NCBI RefSeq assembly: GCF_958298935.1
Contig: NC_084935.1
Span: 5,280,001-5,344,000, forward strand
DNA: 64,000 bases
From: Phragmites australis
Lineage: Eukaryota; Streptophyta; Magnoliopsida; Poales; Poaceae
Direction: 5' to 3'
Notes under the pieces: generated by a model
What the model was told of the DNA's origin: nothing
The model's input: only the letters and a program-made list of their open reading frames with translations
Database searches by the model: none
Position numbers and translations under genes: made by a program
Part shown: positions 23,633 through 37,300 of the stretch, piece by piece
How the letters are laid out: each line of letters starts with the position of its first letter
How positions within the stretch are numbered: the first letter of the stretch is position 1

Positions 23633-25193
23633 CGCCAAACAAACTAGCTAATCCCTGCCTGAACGCTTGCTCCTGAATAAAAATATGTCTGAAATGCTAG
23701 ATTTCTCTTGTGTTCAGGCGCTAGCTGCATTGCTGGAAGCGAATTTGTAGGCTGGATCCGGCCAGTTTGATCGCGCAGCTTTGCCTTTAATAGCTGGGCT
23801 TCGTTGGACCTGTCCATGCTTTTGGACTTTTGGTTCAATCAGAGAAATCGAAGATCCAATCAGCTGAACTATTTTATGTAAAATTATTTTTGGGTAATCA
23901 TCACATTCACGTCGGTACACAAGAACTTCTCGATAGACCGTGCCCCACCGCCACACTCTGCCGAGTGCCGAGTGCCGCTCGTTGCATGCTGCACATGCAT
24001 CAACTCTGAACATTTCCCCCTTTTGTTCTCAGCCTGCGACAAAAAGAAAACGATCGAAGCAATGCAATGCGACCAATTAACTATCGTTAACCAACCTGAA
24101 GAATCATATTCCTGCTCACTGAAAGAGTAGTGATGAGCGTGACTTGAGCTCAATAAGGGCATCTAAATTAAGTTTTTTCAGGAATCTCATCTAAATTAGT
24201 AGTTGGCTTCAGGTACAAGATATGCTCAACTGGTGACATGGATTTAGGTTACGAGATATGCTCAACTGGTGACGTGGATTTAGGTTTCGTAACGCTATCT
24301 GAACACAAGCTTTATTTGTTCTCTTGCTTTTATGCTGGACCACAGATGCCCACCCACAAAGATCGATTGGTTCGAGTACCGATCTCAATTGACAACTTTA
24401 GTATGATTAGGAATTGATATGCGAGCGGCAATCTGCAGGATCTGTTTAGCAAAAATCCAAAACTCTGGGTGCAATCTGCAGGCCCATCTTTGTTCCCCTT
24501 TTGTTTTAGGCTTTTAGCGGTATATGTCCTATCCTCGTCTAGGCCCAATATCCATGAGCCGTTGTGGATCAAGAGCCCAGTTTCTATTTTGAAAGCCTGT
24601 AAAATAGTCTAGCAAGTACAACCGATTAAACTATGCAATGCAATAGTAGCGGCAAGCTTAGCTACAGTAGGTTAGGCTACAGAAATGTAAGCACAAAACG
24701 AGCATCATTTTCACGGGCCTAAAAAAGGGTCGAAATGCCCCCAAACACTAAACGTACGTCTGGCTGATTAGAAAGACTAGCACGATCCAAGCATCGAAGA
24801 GACAAGACCCATATACCACAGTGCTACTGATTTATCCCCTGAGAGCCACTTCACCAAAAGTTGTGTCTTCTGTGTTCTAGACTCTGCCTAGCAAAAAGTG
24901 AAGTCTGAGAGTAGCCTGAAAATTTGTTGGTTTCTAACTGGTCAGACAAGTCTGAAAATGGATTATTTATAGCAAGCCTGACTGTGTTAATTGAGACTCC
25001 CTTTCCGCAAAAAAATATACAGAGAAGGATGTTGGATTTTTGTAAGAGTGAAATACTGTGGAGACAACTATGCACAAATTTGTTGGATCTGCTCTTGCAG
25101 ACCTCAGCTGCTATTGTTCTTTCAGGGCACAGGTCTATGTGCAGAGGATCTAGTGCTCTACAGTATCGACTGAAATTTAGCGGATCAAAGGAT
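23633..25193. other. Intergenic between peroxidase and ThrRS genes
   Basis: This holds the peroxidase upstream region and, from about 24,850, the probable 3' UTR and downstream flank of the synthetase gene. No further gene is seen. A 36-bp tandem duplication lies at 24,214-24,285. Confidence 0.5.
24214..24285. repeat. 36-bp tandem duplication
   Basis: Two adjacent 36-bp units (24,214-24,249 and 24,250-24,285) share GATATGCTCAACTGGTGAC and TGGATTTAGGT, with two differences. Confidence 0.93.
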
Positions 25194-28100
25194 CTATAAC
25201 GAAGATCTGTTCGCAACAGCAAGTTGAAGTCTGCTCATGAATTCATCCACGGGCATTGTACCAATCTCCCCATTATGCCTGGACCTGATGGTCAGGGTCC
25301 TGGCTTGAACTTCTTTAGGACCAACTACTGCCATGAGTGGCACCTTCTGTGTTTCGGCGTTCCTTATTAGCTTAGGTAGGCGCTCTCCATGACAAACATC
25401 AGCACGGAACCCTCTTGATTTCAGTTCAGAGGCCACCTCGTTACAGTATTGCAACTGAAAATATGAAACCAAGATGTCATGGTTTCATAAATTATGCTAA
25501 GGAAGGGAACCAGCAAAAGAAGAGATATATTACTATACATGAGAAGAAAAAAAAGTGAGAACTTATTGCAATAAAGGGTAGCGGTTTAAGTAAATTAATC
25601 TACGATCATGCATGAAATCAGCCAAGAACGGATCTGCTCGTGTTGGGTTGTTTAGATATGATAACTTTTTTTACTCAATGTTTTATATAAGCCAGAATAT
25701 CAGTGAACAGCTAATGCTTCAATTTAACAACATATGGTAAATGGTATGCAAAGTAAACAAATCAAACCTCATTATCTGTCACAGGTAGAATACGGACTTG
25801 GGTTGGTGCAAGCCAAAGTGGAAAATCACCAGCGTAGTGTTCAATCAGGACACCAAAGAAGCGTTCCAAAGACCCAAGGACAGCTCTATGAATCATGATA
25901 GGTCGTTTTTTCTCAGTATTTGAATCGACATATGTAATGTCAAACCGTTCAGGCAAATTAAAATCGACCTATAACATATATGAAAACATAGTGTTATTTT
26001 TCCTTCAAATGATTTGAGTACTTGTTATCCCAAGAAAAATATATAACTTACCTGTACAGTGGAACATTGCCATTTCCTTCCAAGAGCATCCTCAATTTTT
26101 AGATCAATTTTTGGACCATAAAAAGCACCTCCACCTTCATCAACCTTGTATTCCCAACCTTTATCATCTAAGGCATCCTTCAGAGCAATTGTTGCTTTTT
26201 CCCATATATCATCACTGCCAACAGATTTTTCTGGCTTGGTTGAAAGGTTTATCTCATAATACCGAAAACCAAATTGTCCCAGTATTTGCTCAGTTAAATC
26301 AAGAACACCTCTAATTTCATCTTTTATCTGGTCCTCTAGACAAAATATGTGGGCATCATCCTGCATAAAGGAACCTGATTAAGTAGTGGGCGAAGTAAAA
26401 CTAGTACCAGCCATCTAGTGCTATGGACCAGATAGCAAAATGTCACAGAGTGGAGTATCCATGTTCCATAACTGAAGATTCTTATGTTCATAAAAGGAAC
26501 AGAAAGAACTGGGTGCCGGGACCTCTGCCTTATTTTCTTGGAAACAGAAAGAGGTCACCCTATGAACTGTTGGTTGCTGGCTAATGGCATTACTTAAGCA
26601 CACACATATTAATAAATAATGTCGAAAATAGTTCAGATGCATAGCGGTACTAAAAAGCATATGCCATTCAAAAAGAAAGACACCGCCTATTGTTCCTTTT
26701 ATCTAGTGATTGCAATAAAAAAATACCTAAAAAAGAAAAAAATCATGATTGCATCAGAAAGAAATTAGTGGAATTAGAAGAAGGGAAACACCTGCGTAAA
26801 CCCTCGTACACGGAATAGCCCGTGCAGACTACCAGATAGCTCATATCTGTAGACAGTCCCAAGCTCTGCCACTCTGATAGGAAACTCCCTGTATGAATGT
26901 AGTTTTCTCTTGTATACCAAAATGTGGTAAGGGCAATTCATGGGCCGCAGTTGATACAGCTCATCTTCAACATCCATTTGATTGTACATGTTCTCTTTGT
27001 AGAAATCTATGTGCCCGCTGATTTTCCAAAGATCAGCCTTTGCTACATGTGGAGTGTATAGTAGATCATAACCATGTTGCAGGTGAATCTGTTTCCATGA
27101 GTCTTCTAAAATGTGCCTGATAATAGCACCTTTTGGATGCCAGAATACTAAACCACCACCAGCATCTTCCTGATAAACATATAGGCTACAGTCACTATTA
27201 ATGAAAAGAAGATCATTAATGCACATGCAAGTCATATCTAGAAGTTAGATGTGGATACCTATGTCATAGAGTGGTAAAGTGAAACATGGACATGAACAGT
27301 ATTGTGTTGGATTTGGCAGTTATAGCAAACGATATGCATGAAACATCAATAGATAATGGCAGTTACAGAAATGCAATCAAATATAGTTGTGCTACAACTC
27401 TTTGAGTTTAAACATGGTAAGGCTAGCCAGAGAGTTTCTACTGTTGTATTTGGGCGTCTTTTCTACTACTTAATACAATGACACACGGTTCTCCTACATG
27501 TTCGGGAAGGAAAAAAAAGGCTAGACAGAGTGAAGGGACCACCTAGTCTTCAAACCCCTAGCATAATGAGTCATTCCAATACTGTGGACTCGTTCTTGCT
27601 CACTTTCTGCATGTTCTATTTAGATATAGATGACATGGCAGACTGTAAAGATTACCCAGTGCAAGAATGCTAGAATGATACCATCAGACCTTTAAGGGGT
27701 AAAAACCAGCAGGACCATAAATCTGGTATAGCTCGATTGTACATTGCTAGAAAGGTCGAGGTATGCCATTACTACTGAATCACTATTCAGTATTTACAAT
27801 CATATGCTTTCTCAGAGATTTCAGAAGTATAAGATCATACCTGTATAGAGAACAGATCAAGGTCCTGACCCAGTCGCCGATGATCTCGGCGCTTGGCCTC
27901 CTCCTTAAAGTGGATGTAAGCCTTCATTTGATCTTCATTCTCCCATGCAGTCCCATATATTCGTTGCAGCATTTGGTTATTCTCATCACCTCTCCAATAA
28001 GCACCAGCAACAGACTCAAGCTCAACAGCCTTTCTGTTTATTTGTCCAGTGGACTCCACATGAGGCCCAGCACAGAGATCCCACCACTCTTCTCCTACAC

Positions 28101-29038
28101 CACACGACAGACAACATCAATACACGTTAGAATAAACCAATCGCAACAGGGATTAAGCATCAGACAAGTAATACATAAATCGAATAGTAGCACACTAACC
28201 AATGTGGTAAATTGTGATAGGTTCTTCCTTAATGCTCTCCAGAATCTCCAACTTATACGGCTCGTTGAGTGTTTCAATCCTCTTTTGGGCCTCCTCCCTG
28301 GACACCTCCTCCCTCACCAATGGGAGGTTCCGTCGGATGATCCGATCCTATCAACATACCACAATGACAAATCAAAACCATTACTTAACACTTCAGTTCA
28401 ATCTACTCAAGCTCAGGGCTGAAATGCAAGCTCACCATCTCCTTCTTGATTTTCTTGAGGTCCTTGTCCGTCAAGGGCTCCATGTCAAAGTCGTAGTAGA
28501 AACCGTTGTCTATCCAGGGACCTATTGTCACCTTGGAGTTGGGGAACAGCTTCTGTACAGCCATGGCCATCACATGGGCACACTACAGCAACAATTGTGC
28601 AAGACAATATTATGTCCATGAATCGTACAGGAAAACGATTGACAGGGTTTCGTGAGAACTGAGACTAAATTAAGCACACAACTATGCAAGTTCAAGCAAT
28701 GTAATGGAGGGAGAGAAGGGGAGCAGCAGTACGGTGTGCCGGATGCGCAGCAGGCGGCCGGAGGATTCGTTGGTGGGGAGCACCACCCGCTCCCCCCCAC
28801 CGTCGGCGGCTACGGCCTGGGCCGCGGCCGCCTCTTCAACTGTGGCCTCGGCCGCTTTCGGTGCCGAGGGTGAGGTGGTTGAGGAGGACCGCACCGCGGT
28901 GTACGGGAGCCTGCGGGAGGAGGGGGATTTGCGGGGAGGGAGCCCAATCAGGGAGGCGGGACAGTGGCGCGGTGAGGAGGGGAAGAGCACGCGGCGGTGG
29001 GGGTGGGAACGGAGCAAGGGGGCGGAGGGAGTCGCCAT
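25194..29038 (-). CDS. Threonyl-tRNA synthetase, organelle-targeted (eight exons)
   Basis: The exons are 29,038-28,733, 28,582-28,436, 28,347-28,200, 28,094-27,841, 27,169-26,792, 26,360-26,052, 25,968-25,768 and 25,454-25,194. All borders are GT-AG and the total is 667 residues. The enzyme charges tRNA-Thr with threonine using ATP. The first 75 or so residues are Ser/Arg/Pro-rich and lack acidic residues, as in a plastid/mitochondrial transit peptide. The editing domain keeps HxxxH (His101, His105) and CAGPH (Cys208, His212). The class II core has the three zinc ligands: Cys364 in MNCPYH, His415 in DDAH and His541 in MIHRAVLG. The C-terminal 90 residues are the anticodon-binding domain, ending NRSSL. 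The TGS domain of cytosolic forms is missing, which fits an organellar enzyme. No lesions were found. Confidence 0.94.
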
Positions 29039-30375
29039 TTGGCCCGGACGGCGCCGAGCTCGGGGAGCGTGTGGCGGGCGTTCCACTCCTCTCAGCTTTA
29101 CCCGTTGGATATAGCGTGTGGAAATTTTTAAAACCTTTTTAATTAATTTCAAAAATAAACCTTATCAAACTTTTTTTCTTTCAAATTTGAATTTTTGGTC
29201 ATACCACAACCGTGGCTAAAAGGGCTACCACTCCATGGTTTACTCGTCAAGGCCCGTGGCATGAAAAAAAGATTCAAATTTATAGAAACAATATGAGATT
29301 TATTTTCAAAATTTTAATAAAAAGAGTATAAAAGACTTCTCCATTCCGCCAAGAGACAGGAAGGAAAGCAAAAAAGAAAAGAGTAAGAAGATTGATCCAA
29401 ATTATTGTGAACAATTCATTCTTGTCTCATAGGTTCGGATAGGCTATAGGACATTTGAGCATTTCGTGAGCCCTTACCACTCGATTTTTTCAATCATTAG
29501 GTCTCGATTTGACGTTGAATGTGTGTTCTCCTTCCTTGAGCAGATGCCTTTCTTCTTGTATAAGTCTTCTTCCTCCCAAACTCTTCTCTCTCGCCAACGA
29601 ACTTGTTAGCCACGCTCACCCCACGCGTCGCACTAACCCGTCGATTGAGTTGCCCCCACTGCCAACCCTATCCACCATTCTCCTACCACTCACGGCTCTG
29701 GTGACATCAGTGCCGCTTTGTCACACCATTGTGCCACCACCCACCGCCAATCCAACCGTCGACTCCGAGCTTTTCTCTAACATTGTCAGGAGTACCCTAA
29801 AACGTAACACTTGAATCATAACCCTAAACCCCTGAACTCTAACCTAGTCACGGTGGAGCCTCGTCGAAGACTAAACGAATATGGAGAAGACCTTCCCCGG
29901 CCCGGATCTCAGTTTAGATCAGGTAGAAGAAAGGACAAGCGTGGAGAGGAGAGAATTACTCAAATACGTTTTAGCTTTACCGTATCCCAAATCTTCTTAA
30001 GCAACTGTTTTGATCCACATCTCCGCTCAAAGGAGCGGAGATCCAACCACAGTCATGGAGTTATGTAGCAGTGCAAGTTTTTTTTGTCACTGTTGTTGGT
30101 TGTGGGCCATAGTGTATTCAGGGGACGGTGCACAAGGAGACTCAATGACAACAAATATGGGAACTGTGATGGGGCTCCGCAGTTGCGTGCGTCAAGCTAG
30201 CAACGATGAGGCTGCGAGTGACGACAACGGGGACGACAAACCAACGAACAACATTCGGTTCGCACTTCAAATCCAAGTTCATAAATGGCAGCATTTGGTT
30301 TGCCCTTCTCATTCCTTGAGCTCACGGTCCCTTCCACCCCGGATGCTAGTAGCTCAGCCTCAGCCTCCACCAGAG
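29039..30375. other. Intergenic, no gene recognised
   Basis: This is the upstream flank of the ThrRS gene followed by AT-rich DNA. Short frames at 29,509-30,399 show no domain, splice pattern or coding bias that would support a gene. Confidence 0.45.
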
Positions 30376-31542
30376 CAGGGTTCAAAAAACCGTCAGTAAC
30401 CGCTCAAAAATCGCGGTTACCGACCTTCCCGGTCCGGTCCGATTTCAAAAACCGCTCGGTAACCGAAATTTGAATTCGAAAAAATTCAAAAAATTCAAAA
30501 AAATTCAAAAAAATCTTTAAAAAAACTAGACATAATTCTAAGAACTTAATTGAAAAAAATTTCAAAAATAATGTCGTTTACATCATATTCTATAGGGAGA
30601 AAATTTGAAAAAAATGAAAAAAATTGAAGCGCGCGGCTCAATTATTAACTCACGTTAAGGAAAAGTGTAACATGCAAACACATATTTTTCTGGTATAAAA
30701 CGTATTTTAAGAGAATCTTTAAAATTGATTTCACTTTATTTAGAGTTTTATTAAATTCTCTATGATTTTTACAAAGTTCACAAACATAAAGTGAATATGT
30801 TAAGAAACATCATGTGATTAATTTTTTCATGTCTACTATTATTTTTTCTACGTAAATAATAATATAAATAAGCTAATGAAAGTGGTTTCACTAATTTTTA
30901 AGGTGTGATAGGTCAGTTATGAATTAATCTAGTCGCAACACATTTACACAATCATGCATGTTACAATAACTAATTCATGAGTTCATATATTTTTAAAAGA
31001 TATAGGATCATGTAAGAAGACTAACAAAATTAGTTTCATGATTTTTGGATTAGCAAAGAGTAAACTATGCATTTACCTTGGTTTAACAAATAAAATTTCT
31101 CACAGAAAATTTTGAACTTTTTTATGAGTATAAATACTTTTATCATGTAGATCATGTTACAAGGAAGCCAACAAAATTTGTTTCACTTGATTTGAAGCTC
31201 GGATGAATTAGTTATTGATTTTACAAGATTGAACCCTTTTTTAGGTTTTTTGTTGAACTGCGCTGAAATTTGATAAAACCGCTCGATAAATCGAGAAAAC
31301 CGAGCTGTTACCGACCCAAACCGCTCGGTAACCGACCGAATCAAAAATGCGAGAAAATCGCTCGGTAACCGACCCAAACCGCTCGGTTACCGAGAGGGCA
31401 AAAACATGATTTTTTTTCGCAAAAATTTAAAATTTATCGAATGAATTTTCTCCGAATTTTTGACAGGTAACCGCGGTTATCGCGCATTTTCGGTTACCGC
31501 CGGAGCTCGGTAACCGAGCTCCGGTCAATAAATGGAACCGTG
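30376..31542. mobile_element. Non-autonomous hAT element, GGTAACC family, copy 2 (1,167 bp)
   Basis: The flanks are a perfect 8-bp duplication CACCAGAG (30,368-30,375 and 31,543-31,550). The termini are CAGGGTTC on the left and, read inward, CACGGTTCC on the right. The first and last 120 bp are dense in CGGTAACCG/CGGTTACCG palindromes. The core is AT-rich and homologous in inverted orientation to 11,196-12,249 (for example the shared stretch around TAAGAGAATCTT). There is no transposase. It lies about 0.7 kb upstream of the GDSL pseudogene. Confidence 0.82.
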
Positions 31543-31589
31543 CACCAGAGCCGGCACGCTCAAACGTCTAGGCGTACCTAGCTGCCCCG

Positions 31590-31904
31590 GCTGTTTGGTT
31601 GTAGGACTTGAGTGCGCAGCTAAATATTAGGTATGGTTAAAGTCAGGATAATGTCAAAAAAATTGGTTAAAAAATAGCCAATTGTTTCATGACTAAATTA
31701 AAATTTGGTAGCCCGATCAAAACATAGAAGGTCAAATCGGCCGTCTAAAACTTACATCCGCTGCTAGTTGAATATGGACACGCACGACAAACAAAATTCA
31801 GATGTAACTAAATTTTAGTTTTGAAACAAACGTTGGCTAAATCACTGGAGCAACCTGAGCATAACCAAAATTTAGTCTGCTTCCTGTGTCACGAACCAAA
31901 TAGC
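31590..31904. mobile_element. Possible Tourist-like MITE
   Basis: The left GCTGTTTGGTTGT and the inverse of the right end GCTATTTGGTTCG form a short inverted repeat of the GTTTGGTT type seen in PIF/Harbinger-derived MITEs. No TWA target duplication is evident. It sits just upstream of the GDSL gene. Confidence 0.35.
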
Positions 31905-34071
31905 GTGACTACTGACTACTACTCGAACCGGGGCCACACACGCCGTGTGCAGCAGGCAGCAATCTGGCACGTAACGGGCCGCACGCCACCGCGCTCCCCA
32001 CACTCCAACCAGGCATGCACCGCACCGTCACCCCATCTTGCCTCAGCGCCTATCGCTATCGGCCACGACACCGCGTCCGTGTGCCCCGCGGCCCATATCT
32101 CTATCCACCCATCCGCCTCGAAGCCGAAACGCCACCCCGACCGCAACACCCGCGGCCTCGCTCTCACTCCCAGCACTGTCTCGCGACACGACTGCGGCCA
32201 CCCACGACTCCATGAGAGCACGGCGAAAATGGCCACGGTCACCACCGCCGCCGCGGTGGCTAGAGCCATGCTGGTGCTCTTGCTCGTGCTAGAGCTGTGG
32301 GTCTCCGCGGGCGCGGGCGCGGGCGCCGACTGCCACTTCCCGTCCGTGTTCAACTTCGGCGACTCCAACTAGGACACGGGCGAGCTGTCGTCGCTCTTCA
32401 CGGCTGTGTCGCCGCCCAACGGCAGGACCTTCTTCGGCATGCCCGCTGGCCGCTACTGCGACGACCGCCTCATCATTGACTTCATCGGTATGTACACGTT
32501 CACCCGGCCCCCGTACCACTCGGTCTACTACTGACTGACAGGAGCTCAACCTGCTGCCATGACCCATGGTCATGCCTCTGTGTATGCGTGGATTTTACGG
32601 TTCATTTCTTACTTTTTTCACATGCGACTGTTCGCTTCCTCTACCATGGTTTGGTAGAGCCGAAACCTACCGCCTTCACGAGAAATTTGGATTTTTGCCG
32701 GTGGCCACTCCAAAGATTGCCTTCACAAAATTATCTCTTAAAATATCGCCTCTGTGATTTTTTTTTGTCATTATGCAATTTTAAAACAATATTTTAAGTG
32801 TCATTCTACCTATCATGAATTGACATAATGACAAAAATCTTTGACATGGCAAATTTGCGAAGCCCACTCTTGACAAAAATCCAAATTTCTCCCGCCTTCA
32901 CTTGCTGGACCAATAAATGTAGCCTTAATTTGTCCTGCCTTCGGTGCGGTGGCGAAGAAAAGGTTAGGAAAAGTCCATAGAAGTGGAGTAACAGTAACTT
33001 TGTGTTCATCTCCGTCGGACCAAGGGCGGGGGAGCTCCGAGGAAGGAAGCAAGCAAGCAGAAAGACCCTGAAACGCCAACCCATGTCAGTCCCGAACTCC
33101 GGAGTCCTGACATAAGCAGCCAAACGAACCCTGACACGGTCCAGTCCACGACCCGAGACGCTTGCCTCAGCCATGTACCGGACGAGCGAGCGTTAGACTA
33201 TCCACAACCATATTCCCTTCATTTCGTTTCCTTCCCGATTCCCTTTCCCGTTCCTATTACTTTTATTTTCTCTCATCTTCAACAACTTCCCTTCGAGGGA
33301 AATTGCGAAAGGAAATGAGAGAGAACCTCGATCTAAAGGGAATGACTCTAGAAATCCTGTCGTGAAGGGAAATCGTTAGAGCGCTGAAAGAAACGAAAAT
33401 CCCTTTACGACGGAAATCTCCCCTGCGAAGGGAAGCCGTTGGGTTCAATCTTACTGCGTGTCCGCTGGACCGGCCCCGTTGGAGCGGCCGTGCCTCCATG
33501 GCCATGATGACCGTCTCCATCCAAATCCCACCACGCGTTCGATCATTCTTAGCCGCGTGCCGACACGATCTTGAATTATTCCTCGCGATCTGACAGAAAG
33601 TTCAGTAACTTGCGTAAAGCATCTTTCGGTACGGTCACATTCCGTTGGCATGCGATCTCGCCGGGAGATACAATGCATATTTTATGCTGGTTCGCGCTCG
33701 GAGAATGTTGATATTCTTCTAGCCTTTGGGATGGACAGAAAGAAATGTTAGCTTATGCTGGTGGGTACGGGGAGATTCATTATAGTGGGGCAAAGAGACA
33801 TGAACAGAGTTAGGCTGATCATATTCATCACGAAATGATCAGGGAAAAGATTTGGGTTGAAGTGGATAGATATCAAATACGGATGGATGTCTCGCTTTAT
33901 AGATTATGATCGGAGTTGAAGGATAAAGGGTGTTTTTTAACGTCAGGTCCCTTCTAGAGGCTTCTTTGAAGCCTAATTGACGGGACGTGCATACCGCGCG
34001 AGTACCGTGGGGACGGGAACTACTTGCTTCCTCCGTCACAGCCAACCGAGCTAAGACTCGGATGCTTTAAG

Positions 34072-34315
34072 TGTGAAATAATCAGAGGTGCGGAAGATTG
34101 GATGGAAACGTCGTGCCTTCTCCTGGCGGGTGTGTACGTGTTAATATAGGCGAGGAAACTCCCCTCGCATGGATTACAATTGGTGTTGCATGTCTTGCGG
34201 TGATCACAACTAACTATATCTAGAATACAACAAATCTAACTACCAACAGCTGATCAACCTTGCATGTCATGCATACACATATTACAAACTCTGAATTACA
34301 TTTGTTTATCTAACA
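34072..34315 (-). repeat. 3' LTR of the copia element
   Basis: 244 bp, TGTTAGATAA...TTATTTCACA when read in the element's direction, identical to the partner LTR except for one base. Confidence 0.96.
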
Positions 34316-34327
34316 CTCCTCCTCAAT
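34316..34327 (-). promoter_or_regulatory. Polypurine tract of the copia element
   Basis: On the minus strand TTGAGGAGGAG directly precedes the 3' LTR, the expected position of the plus-strand primer. Confidence 0.8.
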
Positions 34328-37300
34328 CACAACCGTGTGAGAGGTTGAGATTGTGCTTGAAGTTCTCCAGCTGTCGAACAGTCATTGCTTTGGTGAATCC
34401 ATCTGCCACCTGATCACCTGAGGGAACAAAGTCTATCTGCAAAAGATTTCTAGAAACTCTTTCCCTAACAAAGTGATAATCAACCTCAATATGTTTAGTT
34501 CTAGCATGAAACACTGGATTAGACGAGAGGTACTTAGCTCCTAGATTATCACACCACAATTTTGCAGTCGGTGGAGTATAAACACCAACTTCTTTTAATA
34601 ATGTCTGAATCCACATTATCTCTACTGTTGCATTTGCAATGGCTTTATATTCTGCTTCGGTGCTTGATCTGGAGACTGTGGCTTGTTTGCGTGCACTCCA
34701 GGATATCAAATTTGACCCAAGAAAAATAGCAAACCCTCCAGTATACCTTCTGTCATCTAGAGAACCTGCCCAATCTACATCTGTAAAACCACTGATCATC
34801 ATTGAGTTAGACCGACTAATCTTGAGACCTACCCTTGTATTCTGTCTCAAATACCTTAATATTCTTTTTACTGCTGACCAGTGAACCTCAGTAGGTGCAT
34901 GTAGAAATTGACATACTTTGTTAACAGGGAATGCTATATCAGGTCTGGTGAGAGTTAGATATTGCAGAGCACCAACTATACTTCTGTAGTTTGTAGCATC
35001 TTTAGTACCCAAAGGAGATCCTTCAAACGCAGATAACTTCTCACTAGTAGAAAGTGGTGTGCTAACAGGTTTACATTCTGACATATTTACTCTTTTAAGC
35101 AAATCAGATGCATACTTATCCTGTGTTAAAACTATACCATCACGTACCTTGCTCACTTCGATTCCAAGGAAATAACGCAACTCTCCTAGATCTTTCAATG
35201 CAAAGTCCTGTCTCAGATCATGTAGCAGGCTTGTAGTGGATTCTGTAGTTGAACTGACTACTATAATATCATCAACATAGATCAACACAAATATTGTTAC
35301 TCCTCCTTTGTTAAAATAAAACAAAGAAGTATCTGCCTTTGATGCACTAAAGCCAAGTTTAATCAATTTAGAACTGAGTCTAGCATACCATGCTCGTGGT
35401 GCTTGCTTCAAGCCATAAAGAGCCTTGTCTAATTTGCATACAAAGTTGGGCATTGTGATGTCTACATAACTAGGAGGCTGTTTCATGTATACTTCTTCTT
35501 CTAGTATCCCATGGAGAAAAGCATTTTCCACATCTAGTTGCCTCAAACTCCATCCTTTTGAAACAGCAATAGATAAAATAGTCCGAATTGTAGTCATTTT
35601 CACAACTGGACTAAACGTATCTTCGTAATCTATGCCATATCTTTGTTTGAAGCCTTTAGCTACCAACCGAGCCTTATATCTGTCTAGACTCCCATCAGCT
35701 TTAAGTTTCGTTTTGTATACCCATTTGCAATCTATGACATTGCTGCCTTTCTTAGGTGGAACCAAGTGCCAAGTTTTATTTTTCATTAATGCATTGTACT
35801 CTATATCCATAGCTTCTTTCCAATGTTTGCTAATTAGAGCTTCTTCTACACTATGTGGTTCACCACTAATAGCAGCAAGACCATAGCGAATACGACCATC
35901 AGTAAATACCTTAGGCTTCGTGATGCCATCCTGGAGTCTGGTTCGTGGCCGTCCTTGTGAAGCTTGTACCGGTTCTGGAGCTGCATCCGATATAGGATCC
36001 GAGGCCTCCGGCGTAGAAGATCCGGCTTCAGGCGGCGCAGAGACTCCAGAAGCAGGCGGGGCAGATCGGGCAGATCCCGAGTGGGATTCTCTCGGAGTAG
36101 CACGGTCCCCCCTGGCGCCAGACTCCGCGTAGCGTCCACGGAGAGGTCGGTGGCAGCCGCACGTGGAGACGAGCCCGGATTGGCCCATGTGTCGCCTGAA
36201 GAGGTGCCTGCAGCGGCTGGTGTGCCTGTCCTGGGGACAGGAGAAACGGCAGGCGCCGATCCCGGAGCTGCTTGGCGCGGAAAGAAGGACGGACTCGTGC
36301 CTGTGCCATCTCCGGATGTTGTGCCCTGTGTAGCATCTGTTTCTCCACAAAAATCATTAGAGTTTTCACCATTAAAAATATGATCAACTACAAATTCTCC
36401 CCCTGTTGATGGATTAAGCAAGGAAGGAGGAAGAAGAAGAATTTCAGAGCGAATTCGAGCGCCTGCATTGACATGTAGTTTAGCGAAAGGAAAAATATTC
36501 TCATCGAATATTACATCGCGAGAAATATAAATACGTCCTGAAGTTATATCCAGACACTTAAAACCCTTGTGGAGATTGCTGTAGCCAAGGAAGGCACATT
36601 CCTTAGACCGAAAAGGCAAGTTTATGCTTGTTATATGGGCGCAAATTCGGCCAACAAGCACATCCAAAGACGCGCAAAGCTGAGTAGTCAGGTTGGGTAT
36701 GGAACAGGCGCTCGAGAGGGGTCTCAAAATTGATGACTTTGCTGGGTGTTCGATTGATGAGGAATGTAGCTGCAAGGAAGGCTTCATCCCAAAATTTGAG
36801 AGGCATATGTGCATGAGCTAAAAGAGACAACCCTACTTCCACAATGTGTCGGTGTTTTCGCTCAGCGGTGCCATTTTGTTGATGAGCATGAGGACAGGAG
36901 ACTAGGTGAGAGACCCCAATTTTTGTAAAAAAGGAGTTCAGTTTCTCATATTCGCCTCCCCAGTCGGTTTGAACAGCAATAATTTTTCGATCAAAAAGCC
37001 TTTCAACAAGATTTTGGAAATCTTTAAATTTTTCAAACACCTCAGATTTGAATCTTAAAAGATAAATCCAGGTAAATTTGCTATAATCGTCAATAAAACT
37101 CACGTAGTATTTGTACTTGCCCACAGAATCTGGCGCAGCACCCCAAACATCAGAGAATATGAGCTCAAGAGGATGGGTGGAAATACTCGTAGATGTAGGA
37201 TACGGAAGCTGATGACTTTTTGCTTGTTGACAAGCATCACACACAGAACTTTTACTTGAATCAAAAGAATATGGAAATTTATATGTTTTAAGAATCCTTT

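Noticed and set aside
35846..36383. Open frames on both strands in the copia hinge
   Set aside because: Products of the frameshifted gag-pol linker, not separate genes.
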